DNA of 64,000 nucleotides from Alcanivorax sp. REN37 (lineage in GTDB: Bacteria; Pseudomonadota; Gammaproteobacteria; Pseudomonadales; Alcanivoracaceae). Made by a program: the position numbers and the translations under genes. This document shows positions 17,206-25,110 of the stretch, in pieces. The stretch covers positions 2,046,001 to 2,110,000 of the forward strand of contig NZ_JBGCUO010000001.1 of NCBI RefSeq assembly GCF_041102775.1, given 5' to 3'. The notes beneath the pieces were generated by a model. It did not search any database. It worked only from the letters and a program-made list of their open reading frames with translations, and had not been told where the DNA came from. Position 1 is the first letter of the stretch. Every line of letters begins with the position of its first letter.

Positions 17206-18021
17206 ATGACCCGCAGCCGCTCAGTGTTGTTCGTGCCCGCCAGCCGCCCAGAACGCTTTGCCAAAGCGCTCGCCAGCGGCGCTGACCGGGTGGTGGTGGA
17301 TTTGGAAGATGCGGTGTCGCCGGACGACAAAGCCCGCGCCCGCGCCGCCCTCGCCGCGCATCTGGATGCCCACCCGGCACTGCCACTCGGCGTGCGCATC
17401 AACGGCGCCGACAGCCCTTGGCAGGCCGACGACCTGGCGCTGGTACGGCGCTACCCGCAACTGAGTTGGGTGATGGTGCCGAAAGCCGAATCCGCCGCCG
17501 AATTGGCGGCGCTGAATTGCGACCGCCCACTGCTGCCGCTGATCGAAACCGCCCGCGGCCTGCTGAACCTGGCCGCCATTGCCAGCGCTCCCGGCGTCCG
17601 CCAGCTGGGCTACGGCGGCCTCGATCTCGGCGTTGACCTCGGCCTGACACCCGACACCGACGGCGCCCGTGCCCAACTGGACGGCGTGCGCCTGCAACTG
17701 GTGCTGCACAGCCGCGCCGCCGACCTGCCGCCGCCGCTGGAAACCGTGTGTCCGGAATTCAAAGACCCCACCGTGGTGCAAGACTGGGCCCGCCGCGCCC
17801 GCGACATAGGCTTCGACGGTATGCTTTGCATCCACCCCGCTCAAGTGAACGCCGCCCATCAAGGCTTCGGCTTTGACCCCGCCGACCAAGACTGGGCCCG
17901 CCGCGTACTGGCCGGCGCAGCAGCGCATCAGGGCGCCGCGTTCCAGCTCGATGGCGCCATGGTAGATGCGCCGGTGATACGGCGAGCAGAGCGGATTTTA
18001 GCGGCGTCGGGGGCTGACTAA
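17206..18021 (+). CDS. ccl: CitE/HpcH-type lyase, probable citramalyl-CoA lyase
   Basis: 271-residue CitE-like TIM-barrel lyase. It has the N-terminal SVLFVPASRPERFAKALASG, the VVDLEDAVSPDDKARAR block with a metal-binding acidic residue, PLIETARGLLNLAAIA in the middle, and GFDGMLCIHPAQVNAAHQGF near the end. These are the motifs of citrate lyase beta, malyl-CoA and citramalyl-CoA lyases. It would split citramalyl-CoA to acetyl-CoA and pyruvate, the final step of itaconate degradation. AAGGAG lies 9 bases before the ATG. It ends the operon; the CRISPR array begins about 125 bases later. Confidence 0.87.
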   Translation: MTRSRSVLFVPASRPERFAKALASGADRVVVDLEDAVSPDDKARARAALAAHLDAHPALPLGVRINGADSPWQADDLALVRRYPQLSWVMVPKAESAAELAALNCDRPLLPLIETARGLLNLAAIASAPGVRQLGYGGLDLGVDLGLTPDTDGARAQLDGVRLQLVLHSRAADLPPPLETVCPEFKDPTVVQDWARRARDIGFDGMLCIHPAQVNAAHQGFGFDPADQDWARRVLAGAAAHQGAAFQLDGAMVDAPVIRRAERILAASGAD

Positions 18022-18095
18022 GGAGGCGCCATTCAGCCTAGCCTCACGTGGCAGTGATGTGGCGAAAGACGTTAATCGGATCCGCTGAAGCAGCG

Positions 18096-18122
18096 TTTTG
18101 GAATGCCTATGCGGCAGAGAGC
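18096..18122 (-). repeat. Degenerate, leader-distal CRISPR repeat remnant
   Basis: The stretch contains GAATGCCTATGCGGCAG, one base shorter than the array repeat core GAGCTGCCTGCGCGGCAG, and lies only 24 bases before the first recognisable repeat at 18147. It looks like the eroded oldest end of the array. The match is partial. Confidence 0.4.
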
Positions 18123-18146
18123 CCTGGATGATCTAGTTCCTTGATG

Positions 18147-20519
18147 TTTCTGAGCTGCCTGTGCGGCAGCGAACCGGTCCGGGCGTGGACCTGATGCCGC
18201 TTGTTCTTTCTGAGCTGCCTGCGCGACAGCGAACGCTCTGCTCCGCGCTGCTCTCAGATTCCCCGCGTTTCTGAGCTGCCTGCGCGGCAGCGAACGTTAC
18301 AGCCCGAATGTTTCAATCGTCGGGCCGTTTCTGAGCTGCCTGCGCGGCAGCGAACATCGGGTCCAGCGTCACGCTGGCGCGGGTTGTGTTTCTGAGCTGC
18401 CTGCGCGGCAGCGAACATCCGGCATTTGTGCCACCCATGGCACTAAGTTTTCTGAGCTGCCTGCGCGGCAGCGAACAACATCTCGAACGGAACTGTCCCG
18501 ATCCGGTCTTTCTGAGCTGCCTGCGCGGCAGCGAACGGTTCAAAATGTTGGCCGCGCCGACGGCTTATTTTCTGAGCTGCCTGCGCGGCAGCGAACGCAG
18601 TGCTACGAACAAGCCTGGACCACCTACTTTTCTGAGCTGCCTGCGCGGCAGCGAACAGGCGCGTATTCGCGCTGTGGGCGCAGCTGCCTTTCTGAGCTGC
18701 CTGCGCGGCAGCGAACGGTGGTTTCATCGCGTGCCCCGGCTGCCTCCCTTTCTGAGCTGCCTGCGCGCCAGCGAACGTAGAGCTTGAATGCCTGCTGAGC
18801 GGTGTTTATTTCTGAGCTGCCTGCGCGGCAGCGAACAGGCGCGTAGTCGCGCTGTGGGCGGAGCTGCCTTTCTGAGCTGCCTGCGCGGCAGCGAACGGTG
18901 GTTTCATCGCCTGCCCCGGCTGCCTCCCTTTCTGAGCTGCCTGCGCGGCAGCGACCGGTGGTTTCATCGCCTGCCCCGGCTCCCACCCTTTCTGAGCTGC
19001 CTGCGCGGCAGCGACCGGTGGTTTCATCGCCTGCCCCGGCTCCCACCCTTTCTGAGCTGCCTGCGCGGCAGCGACCGGTGGTTTCATCGCCTGCCCCGGC
19101 TCCCACCCTTTCTGAGCTGCCTGCGCGGCAGCGACCGGTGGTTTCATCGCCTGCCCCGGCTGCCTCCCTTTCTGAGCTGCCTGCGCGGCAGCGAACTCAC
19201 GGCGAAAGCGCCGTCTGAAGGGCTGTAGTTTCTGAGCTGCCTGCGCGGCAGCGAACAAGGCTTACGAAGCGGGCGCCGGCTGGGTGCGTTTCTGAGCTGC
19301 CTGCGCGGCAGCGAACGAAAGGGCCGCGCTCGCAGGTGGTGCGGCGCGTTTCTGAGCTGCCTGCGCGGCAGCGAACGAAAGGGCCGCGCTCGCAGGTGGT
19401 GCGGCGCGTTTCTGAGCTGCCTGCGCGGCAGCGAACGAGGCTTACGAAGCGGGCGCCGGCTGGGTGCGTTTCTGAGCTGCCTGCGCGGCAGCGAACGAGG
19501 ATGCCGTCGTAGTTGGAGGCGTCGAACATTTCTGAGCTGCCTGCGCGGCAGCGAACAGCTGTCGTGTACCGGACTTCCCCCGATCGCGTTTCTGAGCTGC
19601 CTGCGCGGCAGCGAACCCCTTGATCCAGTGTTGATCGCGGGCGCTATCTTTCTGAGCTGCCTGCGCGGCAGCGAACCTGTTCCATATTCCCCCGCTGCGC
19701 ATTTCCCTTTTCTGAGCTGCCTGCGCGGCAGCGAACGAAAGGGCAGCGCTCGCCGGTGCTGACGCGCTTTTCTGAGCTGCCTGCGCGGCAGCGAACTTTT
19801 CGGGACACTTAGGCTTGGTTGGACATGCTTTTCTGAGCTGCCTGCGCGGCAGCGAACCGGGGGATTGAGTGACGGCTGACGGCAGCGCTTTTCTGAGCTG
19901 CCTGCGCGGCAGCGAACTTTTCGGGACACTTTGGCTTGCTTGGACATGCTTTTCTGAGCTGCCTGCGCGGCAGCGAACCGGGGGATTGAGTGACGGCTGA
20001 CGGCAGCGCTTTTCTGAGCTGCCTGCGCGGCAGCGAACGACGGCTCCGGGGCTGCCCCCGGCCACCGCTTTTTCTGAGCTGCCTGCGCGGCAGCGAACGC
20101 CGGGGATTGGGCAGCGTTTGTTGAGTGGATGTTTCTGAGCTGCCTGCGCGGCAGCGAACGAGCTGTCCGACTTGGGTGTCAGTAACCCTAGTTTCTGAGC
20201 TGCCTGCGCGGCAGCGAACCTACATCGACGACTGGAACCTGACACGGCACATTTCTGAGCTGCCTGCGCGGCAGCGAACACGTAGTAGTAGTGCTCGTTG
20301 GCGATCTTGCGTTTCTGAGCTGCCTGCGCGGCAGCGAACGGTGGTTTCATCGCCTGCCCCGGCTGCCTCCCTTTCTGAGCTGCCTGCGCGGCAGCGAACG
20401 TAGAGCTTGAATGCCTGCTGAGCGTTGTTTATTTCTGAGCTGCCTGCGCGGCAGCGAACCGTGGGCTGCTCGCCCACACCCCGGCCAGTATTTTCTGAGC
20501 TGCCTGCGCGGCAGCGAAC
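18147..20519 (-). CRISPR. Type I-F CRISPR array, 40 repeats and 39 spacers
   Basis: Forty 28-base repeats (plus-strand form begins TTTCTGAGCTGCC and ends GCGGCAGCGAAC) alternate with 39 spacers, 34 of 32 bases and five of 33. Read on the minus strand the repeat is GTTCGCTGCC GCGCA GGCAGCTCAGAAA, with the 5-bp Cas6f stem CTGCC/GGCAG and the 8-base handle CTCAGAAA of type I-F. Transcription is leftward, as for the cas genes. The leader is at the 20520 side; repeats at the other end (18147, 18207) carry mismatches, as expected for the oldest end. Variants: the repeat at 18749 has a G-to-C change, and four repeats (18929, 18989, 19049, 19109) end GACC instead of GAAC. Several spacers are duplicated exactly or with 1-2 changes (see findings). 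All the plus and minus open frames across this block are array artefacts. Confidence 0.98.
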
Positions 20520-20647
20520 TAGAGCTAAAACTGACTAACAGACTGATTAATCTTTAATTCCTATAGAATTTAGGCCCTACCCCTTTTTAACATCGCTGCG
20601 ATAACCCATTGATATTAGGGATCTTCACAGGGCGCCCAAAAAAAGGG
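20520..20647 (-). promoter_or_regulatory. CRISPR leader
   Basis: This 128-base, relatively AT-rich stretch lies between the cas6f stop and the first (newest) repeat and reads leftward into the array. It contains an IHF consensus site close to the repeat and TATAG-like elements near 20562-20566 that could be part of a promoter. Its position and polarity identify it as the leader where new spacers enter. Confidence 0.8.
20536..20548 (-). promoter_or_regulatory. IHF binding site in the CRISPR leader
   Basis: Minus strand AATCAGTCTGTTA fits the IHF consensus WATCARNNNNTTR at every defined position. It lies 17 bases from the first repeat. IHF bending of the leader is required for spacer integration by type I-F Cas1-Cas2-3, so the position is meaningful. 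Confidence 0.7.
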
Positions 20648-21214
20648 TCAGAACCACGGCACACTGCCCTCCCCGCCCAACCCATAGCTGTTGAACACTC
20701 CGCTGGTGGGCTGGTCTTGCAGGGCGCCATGATGGATAAACAGGCAAAACGACTGGCCGGTGCTTTGGCTACGTAGGTGGACATACGGCAGCGTCGGGCG
20801 CCGCTCGATGCTGTACGGAATCGCCTCTGCGGCGGCTTCGGCGGTTTCGCCCTTCCTGCGCATGCGACGACGGCGGAGACGTTCAGCATTAGTCTTGAAT
20901 TGCTGGCGACGGACGGTGCGATGTTTGCAGCCGTCAGGCACCGCCGCAATATCTGTGGCTTGCACGTGATCGCGCAGGGCTTTAAGCCAATCCATCGCTG
21001 CCATCTGGCGCAACCGAGCTTCACTGCCATGCAGCCGCAGCACCTGTCCCAGCGAGCGCGGTTGCAAGCTATGCCTAGGAAAACTGACGCCCACGTCGTC
21101 CCAGCGCTGTTGCACCAATAGCTGGTGCAGCCGGCCGTACAAAGCACCCAGCAACTGCGTGCCGCTGGTTTCCGGGTCTGGCATGACCTTGAGATCCAGA
21201 TAATGGGTTGTCAT
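20648..21214 (-). CDS. cas6f: Cas6f (Csy4) CRISPR pre-crRNA endoribonuclease
   Basis: 188-residue type I-F RNA-processing enzyme that cleaves each repeat 3' of its hairpin and stays bound to the crRNA 3' end in the Csy complex. It starts MTTHYLDLKVMPDPE, a typical Csy4 N-terminus. The catalytic His is in GRLHQLL near residue 29. The arginine-rich RNA-groove helix is ERLRRRRMRRKG, and the C-terminal blocks LRSQSTGQSFCLFIHHG and VPWF are conserved. The ATG at 21214 is 4 bases past the cas7f stop, so translation is probably coupled; the upstream in-frame start at 21244 lies inside cas7f. It is last in the cas operon, next to the leader. Confidence 0.96.
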   Translation of the reverse strand: MTTHYLDLKVMPDPETSGTQLLGALYGRLHQLLVQQRWDDVGVSFPRHSLQPRSLGQVLRLHGSEARLRQMAAMDWLKALRDHVQATDIAAVPDGCKHRTVRRQQFKTNAERLRRRRMRRKGETAEAAAEAIPYSIERRPTLPYVHLRSQSTGQSFCLFIHHGALQDQPTSGVFNSYGLGGEGSVPWF

Positions 21215-21218
21215 GCCG

Positions 21219-22241
21219 TCACCCCGCGTCACCGAACACGCCACCGCGGATCAAGGTGGCCATAACGAAGTGCTGTTGATCGGTGTCCGGCGCCTTGTCC
21301 TTGAGCACCCAACCATCCAGCAAATTATAGAAATCCAGTTTGTCCTTGGGTTGACGATAGGCACGCCCTTGGGTGGTCACCGAGCCATAGGGTTCCACTG
21401 CAATCGGGCCGTTTTCATCGGCTTCGGGGTACCAAGTATCGATAGTACGCAGCGCATTGCCGATCTTTTGGGAGTGCATCGCCGCCACACCATCAACGTG
21501 GTAAAGCGTCTTGCTCTTGTCACCACGACCGCGCTCAAGGATCAGTTCTTGTGATGGGAATACTTCTTGGCCACCACCGAGGCGCACAAAAGCAGTCACT
21601 TGCAACAGCAGATGTCGGGTGCCGGCCAGACCTTCGGCAATGACATGGCCCAGCTCCACCACGCTGGCGTCGTCACGGCTGAACTGGCGCAGGCTCAGCG
21701 CCAACGCATCGAAGCGCCACTCTTGGGCCTGCTGCCCGGCTTCCATGCGTGCCACGCGCACCTGCACCTGCTCAGCACCGATGCGGTTGCGCCATAGGAA
21801 GCGGCCATTGGCCAAGTTGGCGGCGTAACGAATGGCCAGCTCAGCAAAGCCGTGTTCAGCCGTATAGCCGTCGACGACTTGCGACAACTTGGCTTGATAC
21901 TCCGCGTTGTTGCAGGCCGATGGTGCGCCCGCGCCGGGCAGCACGCGCACTGTGAAGGTCACTTTCAAGGTGTCGGCAGCAGCCGGCAGCGCGGCGGTAT
22001 CTACCGTTTGCGGGTTTGGGCTTGTGATAGAAGCATCCAGCTTGGCCGTATCCTGGTCCTTGGCTTTGAGGCGGTTGGAAATAGTGCCGCGCACCGATTT
22101 CTCGCGCACGGCCACCGGCGCCCACTGGGCGGCAGTGTCTTGCTGTTGCCAGTCGCCGGCATGAAATAATGCATCGGAGGGATCAAGTTTGCGCTCAAAG
22201 GCCAGAACGCTAGCGGTTTTCAGCGGTGCTTTACTCATCAT
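21219..22241 (-). CDS. cas7f: Cas7f (Csy3) Cascade backbone protein
   Basis: 340-residue type I-F backbone subunit, six copies of which coat the crRNA spacer in the Csy complex. The N-terminus [21 protein letters not shown] and the C-terminal [18 protein letters not shown] segment are typical Csy3 blocks. AAGGA lies 5 bases before the first of two adjacent ATGs (22241 and 22238). A gap of 36 bases separates it from cas5f, the largest within the csy genes. Length agrees with the family (about 340). Confidence 0.95.
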   Translation of the reverse strand: MMSKAPLKTASVLAFERKLDPSDALFHAGDWQQQDTAAQWAPVAVREKSVRGTISNRLKAKDQDTAKLDASITSPNPQTVDTAALPAAADTLKVTFTVRVLPGAGAPSACNNAEYQAKLSQVVDGYTAEHGFAELAIRYAANLANGRFLWRNRIGAEQVQVRVARMEAGQQAQEWRFDALALSLRQFSRDDASVVELGHVIAEGLAGTRHLLLQVTAFVRLGGGQEVFPSQELILERGRGDKSKTLYHVDGVAAMHSQKIGNALRTIDTWYPEADENGPIAVEPYGSVTTQGRAYRQPKDKLDFYNLLDGWVLKDKAPDTDQQHFVMATLIRGGVFGDAG

Positions 22242-22277
22242 GGAATTCCTTTTTCATTTTATTAGGTCAAAGACAAT

Positions 22278-23333
22278 TCAGTCGTAGTCATAAAAGTCAT
22301 CGTCGGGATCGTCCGCCGCCGCCAGCCCGTAGCCGCTGCGGCAGCGGTACAGCGCTTTCGCATGATCGACCTCTGGCTGCCACAACAACGCTTCCACATC
22401 GGTGATCCGGTGCGGGCTCACCCACTCGCCGATGGAGTACACCGACTCGACAAACCGCAGCGGCGTGCGCTCGTCCCGTGCATGGCGCACCTGCCCGGCG
22501 CCATGCAGCGCGGACAGGCCGACATAGCCCACTGGAATCGGCACCAGCCAGCCACTGCCTTTGCCGCGCTGTGGATCACGCCAGCGGACGCTGCCTTTCA
22601 CTGCGGTTGCGTTGGCGTCGTGTGGGTCAGCGCGATAATTGAAGCGCGACAGCTCTAACCAGGCGTCCAGCGCGGTGGCGTCCGGATCGCTGGTCTGCAA
22701 TTGCGTCAGCCATTCGGCGAGCACGTCATCGCGCCCCACCAGTGCAAAACCGGGCAGCCACTGCCGCCGCCATTGGCGAAACTGGCGCGCGCGCTTATCA
22801 GGGTCATCCGCCAACAGCCGTAACCAAGGCCGCACCATGCGCCCAGGACCCACCACCGGCGGCAACACACTGCCGCCCGCCACACGCATGCCAGCAAGGG
22901 TGTCGGCAGCGTGCTGAGCCCAGCCATTGAGCACGTCATCACCGACTTGCGTCAGCAGAACCGGTTCAACGTTGGCAACACGCTTTTGTTGCACCAGAAA
23001 CACCAGCGTCAGCTCCAGGTGGGTGCGTCCTTCCTCGACAATGCCGGCGGTGCCACCGTCGCGGCCCACCGGGTTGCGGGTCAGGCGGAAAGTCTTGACG
23101 TAGCCACTGTTCACCTGCTCCTGCTGAGCATGACAAATGACGCCGACTTTCAGCAGCCGCAGCGGTACTGGCTCTGCCGCCAGTTTGCGCTCCAGCGCCC
23201 ACATCAGGCCGACGAACGCGGTGATGGAGGGAAATCCATGGGTCATCTGACTGGAGATCGCGTTGGCGTTTTGCACGCGCAGGTGTGGCACTACTAACAG
23301 CCCTTGGGCGCTGCTGAGAGGAATTTCGTTCAT
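22278..23333 (-). CDS. cas5f: Cas5f (Csy2)
   Basis: 351-residue subunit that, with Cas8f, binds the 5' handle of the crRNA at the foot of the type I-F Csy complex. Recognisable blocks are GLLVVPHLRVQNANAISSQMTHGFPSITAF (in two halves, LLVVPHLRVQNANA and MTHGFPSITAF) and the C-terminal FVESVYSIGEWVSPHRI. The ATG at 23333 overlaps the cas8f stop (ATGA); a longer frame to 23399 runs into cas8f. The very C-terminus is acidic (DDPDDDFYDYD). No sign of truncation. Confidence 0.95.
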   Translation of the reverse strand: MNEIPLSSAQGLLVVPHLRVQNANAISSQMTHGFPSITAFVGLMWALERKLAAEPVPLRLLKVGVICHAQQEQVNSGYVKTFRLTRNPVGRDGGTAGIVEEGRTHLELTLVFLVQQKRVANVEPVLLTQVGDDVLNGWAQHAADTLAGMRVAGGSVLPPVVGPGRMVRPWLRLLADDPDKRARQFRQWRRQWLPGFALVGRDDVLAEWLTQLQTSDPDATALDAWLELSRFNYRADPHDANATAVKGSVRWRDPQRGKGSGWLVPIPVGYVGLSALHGAGQVRHARDERTPLRFVESVYSIGEWVSPHRITDVEALLWQPEVDHAKALYRCRSGYGLAAADDPDDDFYDYD

Positions 23334-24718
23334 GCGGACACCTCGCCGATGGAACCTTGATCGCCCGCCTGCGGTACTTCCAATTTCTGGCGCAGACAAT
23401 GCAGCTGATGCGCCCAGCCTGCGTCGCTCTCATCGACCCGTAGCTGTTTCTTCCAATGTCGCAGCTCGGCATCACCAAACACGTGCTTGCCTTCCAACCG
23501 TGCATTCAGCCACTGCCCGAAGCGATGGCCGACAGCGTCTGGCCAATCCATCCACAACCACTCCCGAGCGAACTCCGCTTCGTCGGGCAGTTCCGCACGC
23601 AGCGGATCCAGCCACAGCTGTTCCTCCCGCACCAACTCTTGGCAGTCTTGCCCCCGGCTCCATCCGGGCGGCAGCGCCTGCAGGAAACCGGCAGCCATGA
23701 TGTTCAGCTCATCAATCAGCCGCTCGACCAAGGCCTCCACGCGGTCGCGAGTGGTGCTGTTACGCTCCGGATCGCTTTCCAGTAACGTGCGCAACCGTTG
23801 CACGGTACGGCGCACTGCCGGACGACCGGCGTAGATCCGCTCGAACACAGAGCGCGTGTGAATCGGCACGCGAAACTCGGACGCCTTCCATGTGGGCGGC
23901 AATGAGGACAGCAGGTAGTTGATGCCGCCCCGTTCACTATTGAGCTGGGAGATATTTTGCGGCTTGGTCCCCCCCAGCTTTTGTACCGCTATGTTGGGGT
24001 AATGATGGAAAGTGCCGTCGTGGTGGTTGCGGTCCCGATAGGCTTGGCGTGCCTGTTTGTTAGCGTCACCGAAGCGGTGTTCCTGCAATACGGCGTGAAC
24101 GTTATGGGCCAACGACGTCGCGTATAACGGCGCCAGCAGGTGGTATTGGGCGTCGTCGACCGGATCATCACCGATCAGCCAATAAAGCTGTTTAGCGTGG
24201 GTATGACTGCCAGGAGATTCCTCGCGGGCACCGGTCAGACTGACGAACGCATCACGCAGCGTTTTGGCCCGCAGCGGATCATCACTCAACGCCGACAAAG
24301 CGTCGGTGCTTTCGATTTCCAACGCCTGCAACAGGCTCTGGCCATCCACTTCCAGCCGCAGCAGCTTGTACACATCTAGCGCAGCGGCGTTGCCTACTAC
24401 GTCACTCACGAACTGCTCGCCCAGGACATGGCTGCCTACCTCATCCAGCGCCGCCATGACGGAGGGCATGACATAGAGGTTGGTACCGCGCGCATCGGGA
24501 TGGATGGGCTTCAACGAGTGGGTGACCGCTTGGATTTGCCGGACACGGCGGGCGGCGTCATCCAGCCAAGGATCACGCTGGTGCTGAGTCAAGATATCGG
24601 CCCGCTTGGGATCATCATCTTTGAGTTTGTCGAGCTTGGCGTCGCGCCGCTCCTGTATGAAGCGATCGACAGCCGCGCGGAAACTCGGCGCTGTTTCATC
24701 CATTGGGTTGTTATTCAC
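23330..24718 (-). CDS. cas8f: Cas8f (Csy1), large subunit of the type I-F Cascade
   Basis: 462-residue large subunit that recognises the CC PAM and heads the Csy complex. Csy1 hallmarks include FRAAVDRFIQERRDAKLDKL at the start, LGGTKPQNISQLNSERGG in the middle and the W-rich REWLWMDWPDA near the end. I chose GTG at 24718 because AAAGGA lies six bases upstream; the ATG at 24739 precedes that ribosome site and the ATG at 24703 is a shorter alternative. Unlike the compact I-F operons I know, in which cas3 and csy1 are close together, it is separated from cas2-3 by about 480 bases full of repeats and hairpins, so the csy genes probably have their own promoter. Confidence 0.94.
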   Translation of the reverse strand: MNNNPMDETAPSFRAAVDRFIQERRDAKLDKLKDDDPKRADILTQHQRDPWLDDAARRVRQIQAVTHSLKPIHPDARGTNLYVMPSVMAALDEVGSHVLGEQFVSDVVGNAAALDVYKLLRLEVDGQSLLQALEIESTDALSALSDDPLRAKTLRDAFVSLTGAREESPGSHTHAKQLYWLIGDDPVDDAQYHLLAPLYATSLAHNVHAVLQEHRFGDANKQARQAYRDRNHHDGTFHHYPNIAVQKLGGTKPQNISQLNSERGGINYLLSSLPPTWKASEFRVPIHTRSVFERIYAGRPAVRRTVQRLRTLLESDPERNSTTRDRVEALVERLIDELNIMAAGFLQALPPGWSRGQDCQELVREEQLWLDPLRAELPDEAEFAREWLWMDWPDAVGHRFGQWLNARLEGKHVFGDAELRHWKKQLRVDESDAGWAHQLHCLRQKLEVPQAGDQGSIGEVSA

Positions 24719-24755
24719 GAGAATTCCTTTCCGTAGCATAAGATGCTGTTAGAAT

Positions 24756-24784
24756 TGCCCGAGTCGACACACGGCACTCGGGCA
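24756..24784. repeat. 9-bp inverted repeat in the cas8f 5' region
   Basis: TGCCCGAGT (24756-24764) and ACTCGGGCA (24776-24784) are perfect inverted copies around an 11-base loop, ending 38 bases upstream of the cas8f GTG. No T run follows on either strand. It may be a regulator site or an RNA hairpin in the cas8f leader. Confidence 0.5.
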
Positions 24785-24797
24785 GTCCCTTAGCTCA

Positions 24798-24833
24798 AGA
24801 GGCCTCCGCTTAAGTTGGAGAGGCTTCCGCTTA
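24798..24833. repeat. Two near-identical 15-base direct repeats 21 bp apart
   Basis: AGAGGCCTCCGCTTA (24798) and AGAGGCTTCCGCTTA (24819) differ at one base and are spaced two helical turns apart, a layout typical of paired activator or repressor sites. They lie 80-115 bases upstream of cas8f. No known regulator is assigned. Confidence 0.5.
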
Positions 24834-24919
24834 GATGGCTCTTCTGGGCGCGTAGCGGCCAACCACTGAGATACCCTCCTGCCGTCTTTGACGACTGTTG
24901 TGCTCACTGAAGTTACGGA

Positions 24920-24947
24920 CTTGGATCAGGTGGCGGCCTGATCCAAG
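24920..24947. repeat. 11-bp perfect inverted repeat upstream of cas8f
   Basis: CTTGGATCAGG (24920-24930) and CCTGATCCAAG (24937-24947) form an 11-bp stem with a 6-base loop. It has no T tract on either side, so it is more likely an operator or structured RNA than a terminator. Confidence 0.5.
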
Positions 24948-25063
24948 AGCTGCTTCCTCTCAACCGACTCATCTGAAGAGTGCCTCGAGACCATGTCGAT
25001 CAGTTTCTGGATCAAAGCTCTGAATCGGAAAGCAAAGTCGGGCTAGGCACGTCATCTGTCTGC

Positions 25064-25092
25064 TCGACATGGGCATCCATAGTGCCTACATT
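25064..25092 (+). promoter_or_regulatory. Sigma-70-like promoter driving the crRNA-like element
   Basis: TCGACA (25064-25069; 5/6 match to TTGACA) and TACATT (25087-25092; 4/6 match to TATAAT) are separated by exactly 17 bases, on the plus strand. Transcription would begin near 25099 and run into the repeat-like element at 25126. The pseudo-spacer target (25079 onward) covers the -10 box. Promoter prediction by eye only. Confidence 0.5.
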
Positions 25093-25110
25093 AATTTATC
25101 CATGCAAATT
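25079..25110 (+). other. Probable target site of the pseudo-spacer, with CC PAM
   Basis: ATAGTGCCTACATTAATT (25079-25096) matches the first 18 bases of the pseudo-spacer at 25154 in 16 positions. The first eight are perfect, and the mismatches fall at 9 and 12; position 12 is one of the flipped-out, tolerated positions of type I crRNAs. Bases 25077-25078 are CC, the type I-F PAM in the right orientation. Beyond base 18 the match stops, as in guides that allow binding without full cleavage. Confidence 0.6.

Noticed and set aside
15768-17402. 544-codon minus-strand frame under the CoA-transferase/PrpD genes
   Set aside because: Antisense shadow of high-GC coding sequence; no recognisable domains, whereas the plus-strand genes are complete.
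18201-20477. Many long open frames on both strands across 18.2-20.5 kb with repeating peptides (ELPARQRT, FAAAQAAQK, RCRAGSSE)
   Set aside because: They are translations of the CRISPR repeats; the 60-base period keeps frames open.
18147-20519. Self-targeting spacers within the window
   Set aside because: I saw no obvious match by eye, but this was not a complete search; an alignment of all 39 spacers against the genome would decide.
24756-24784. Terminator between cas2-3 and cas8f
   Set aside because: The hairpin has no T run on the minus strand, so it is listed as an inverted repeat only.
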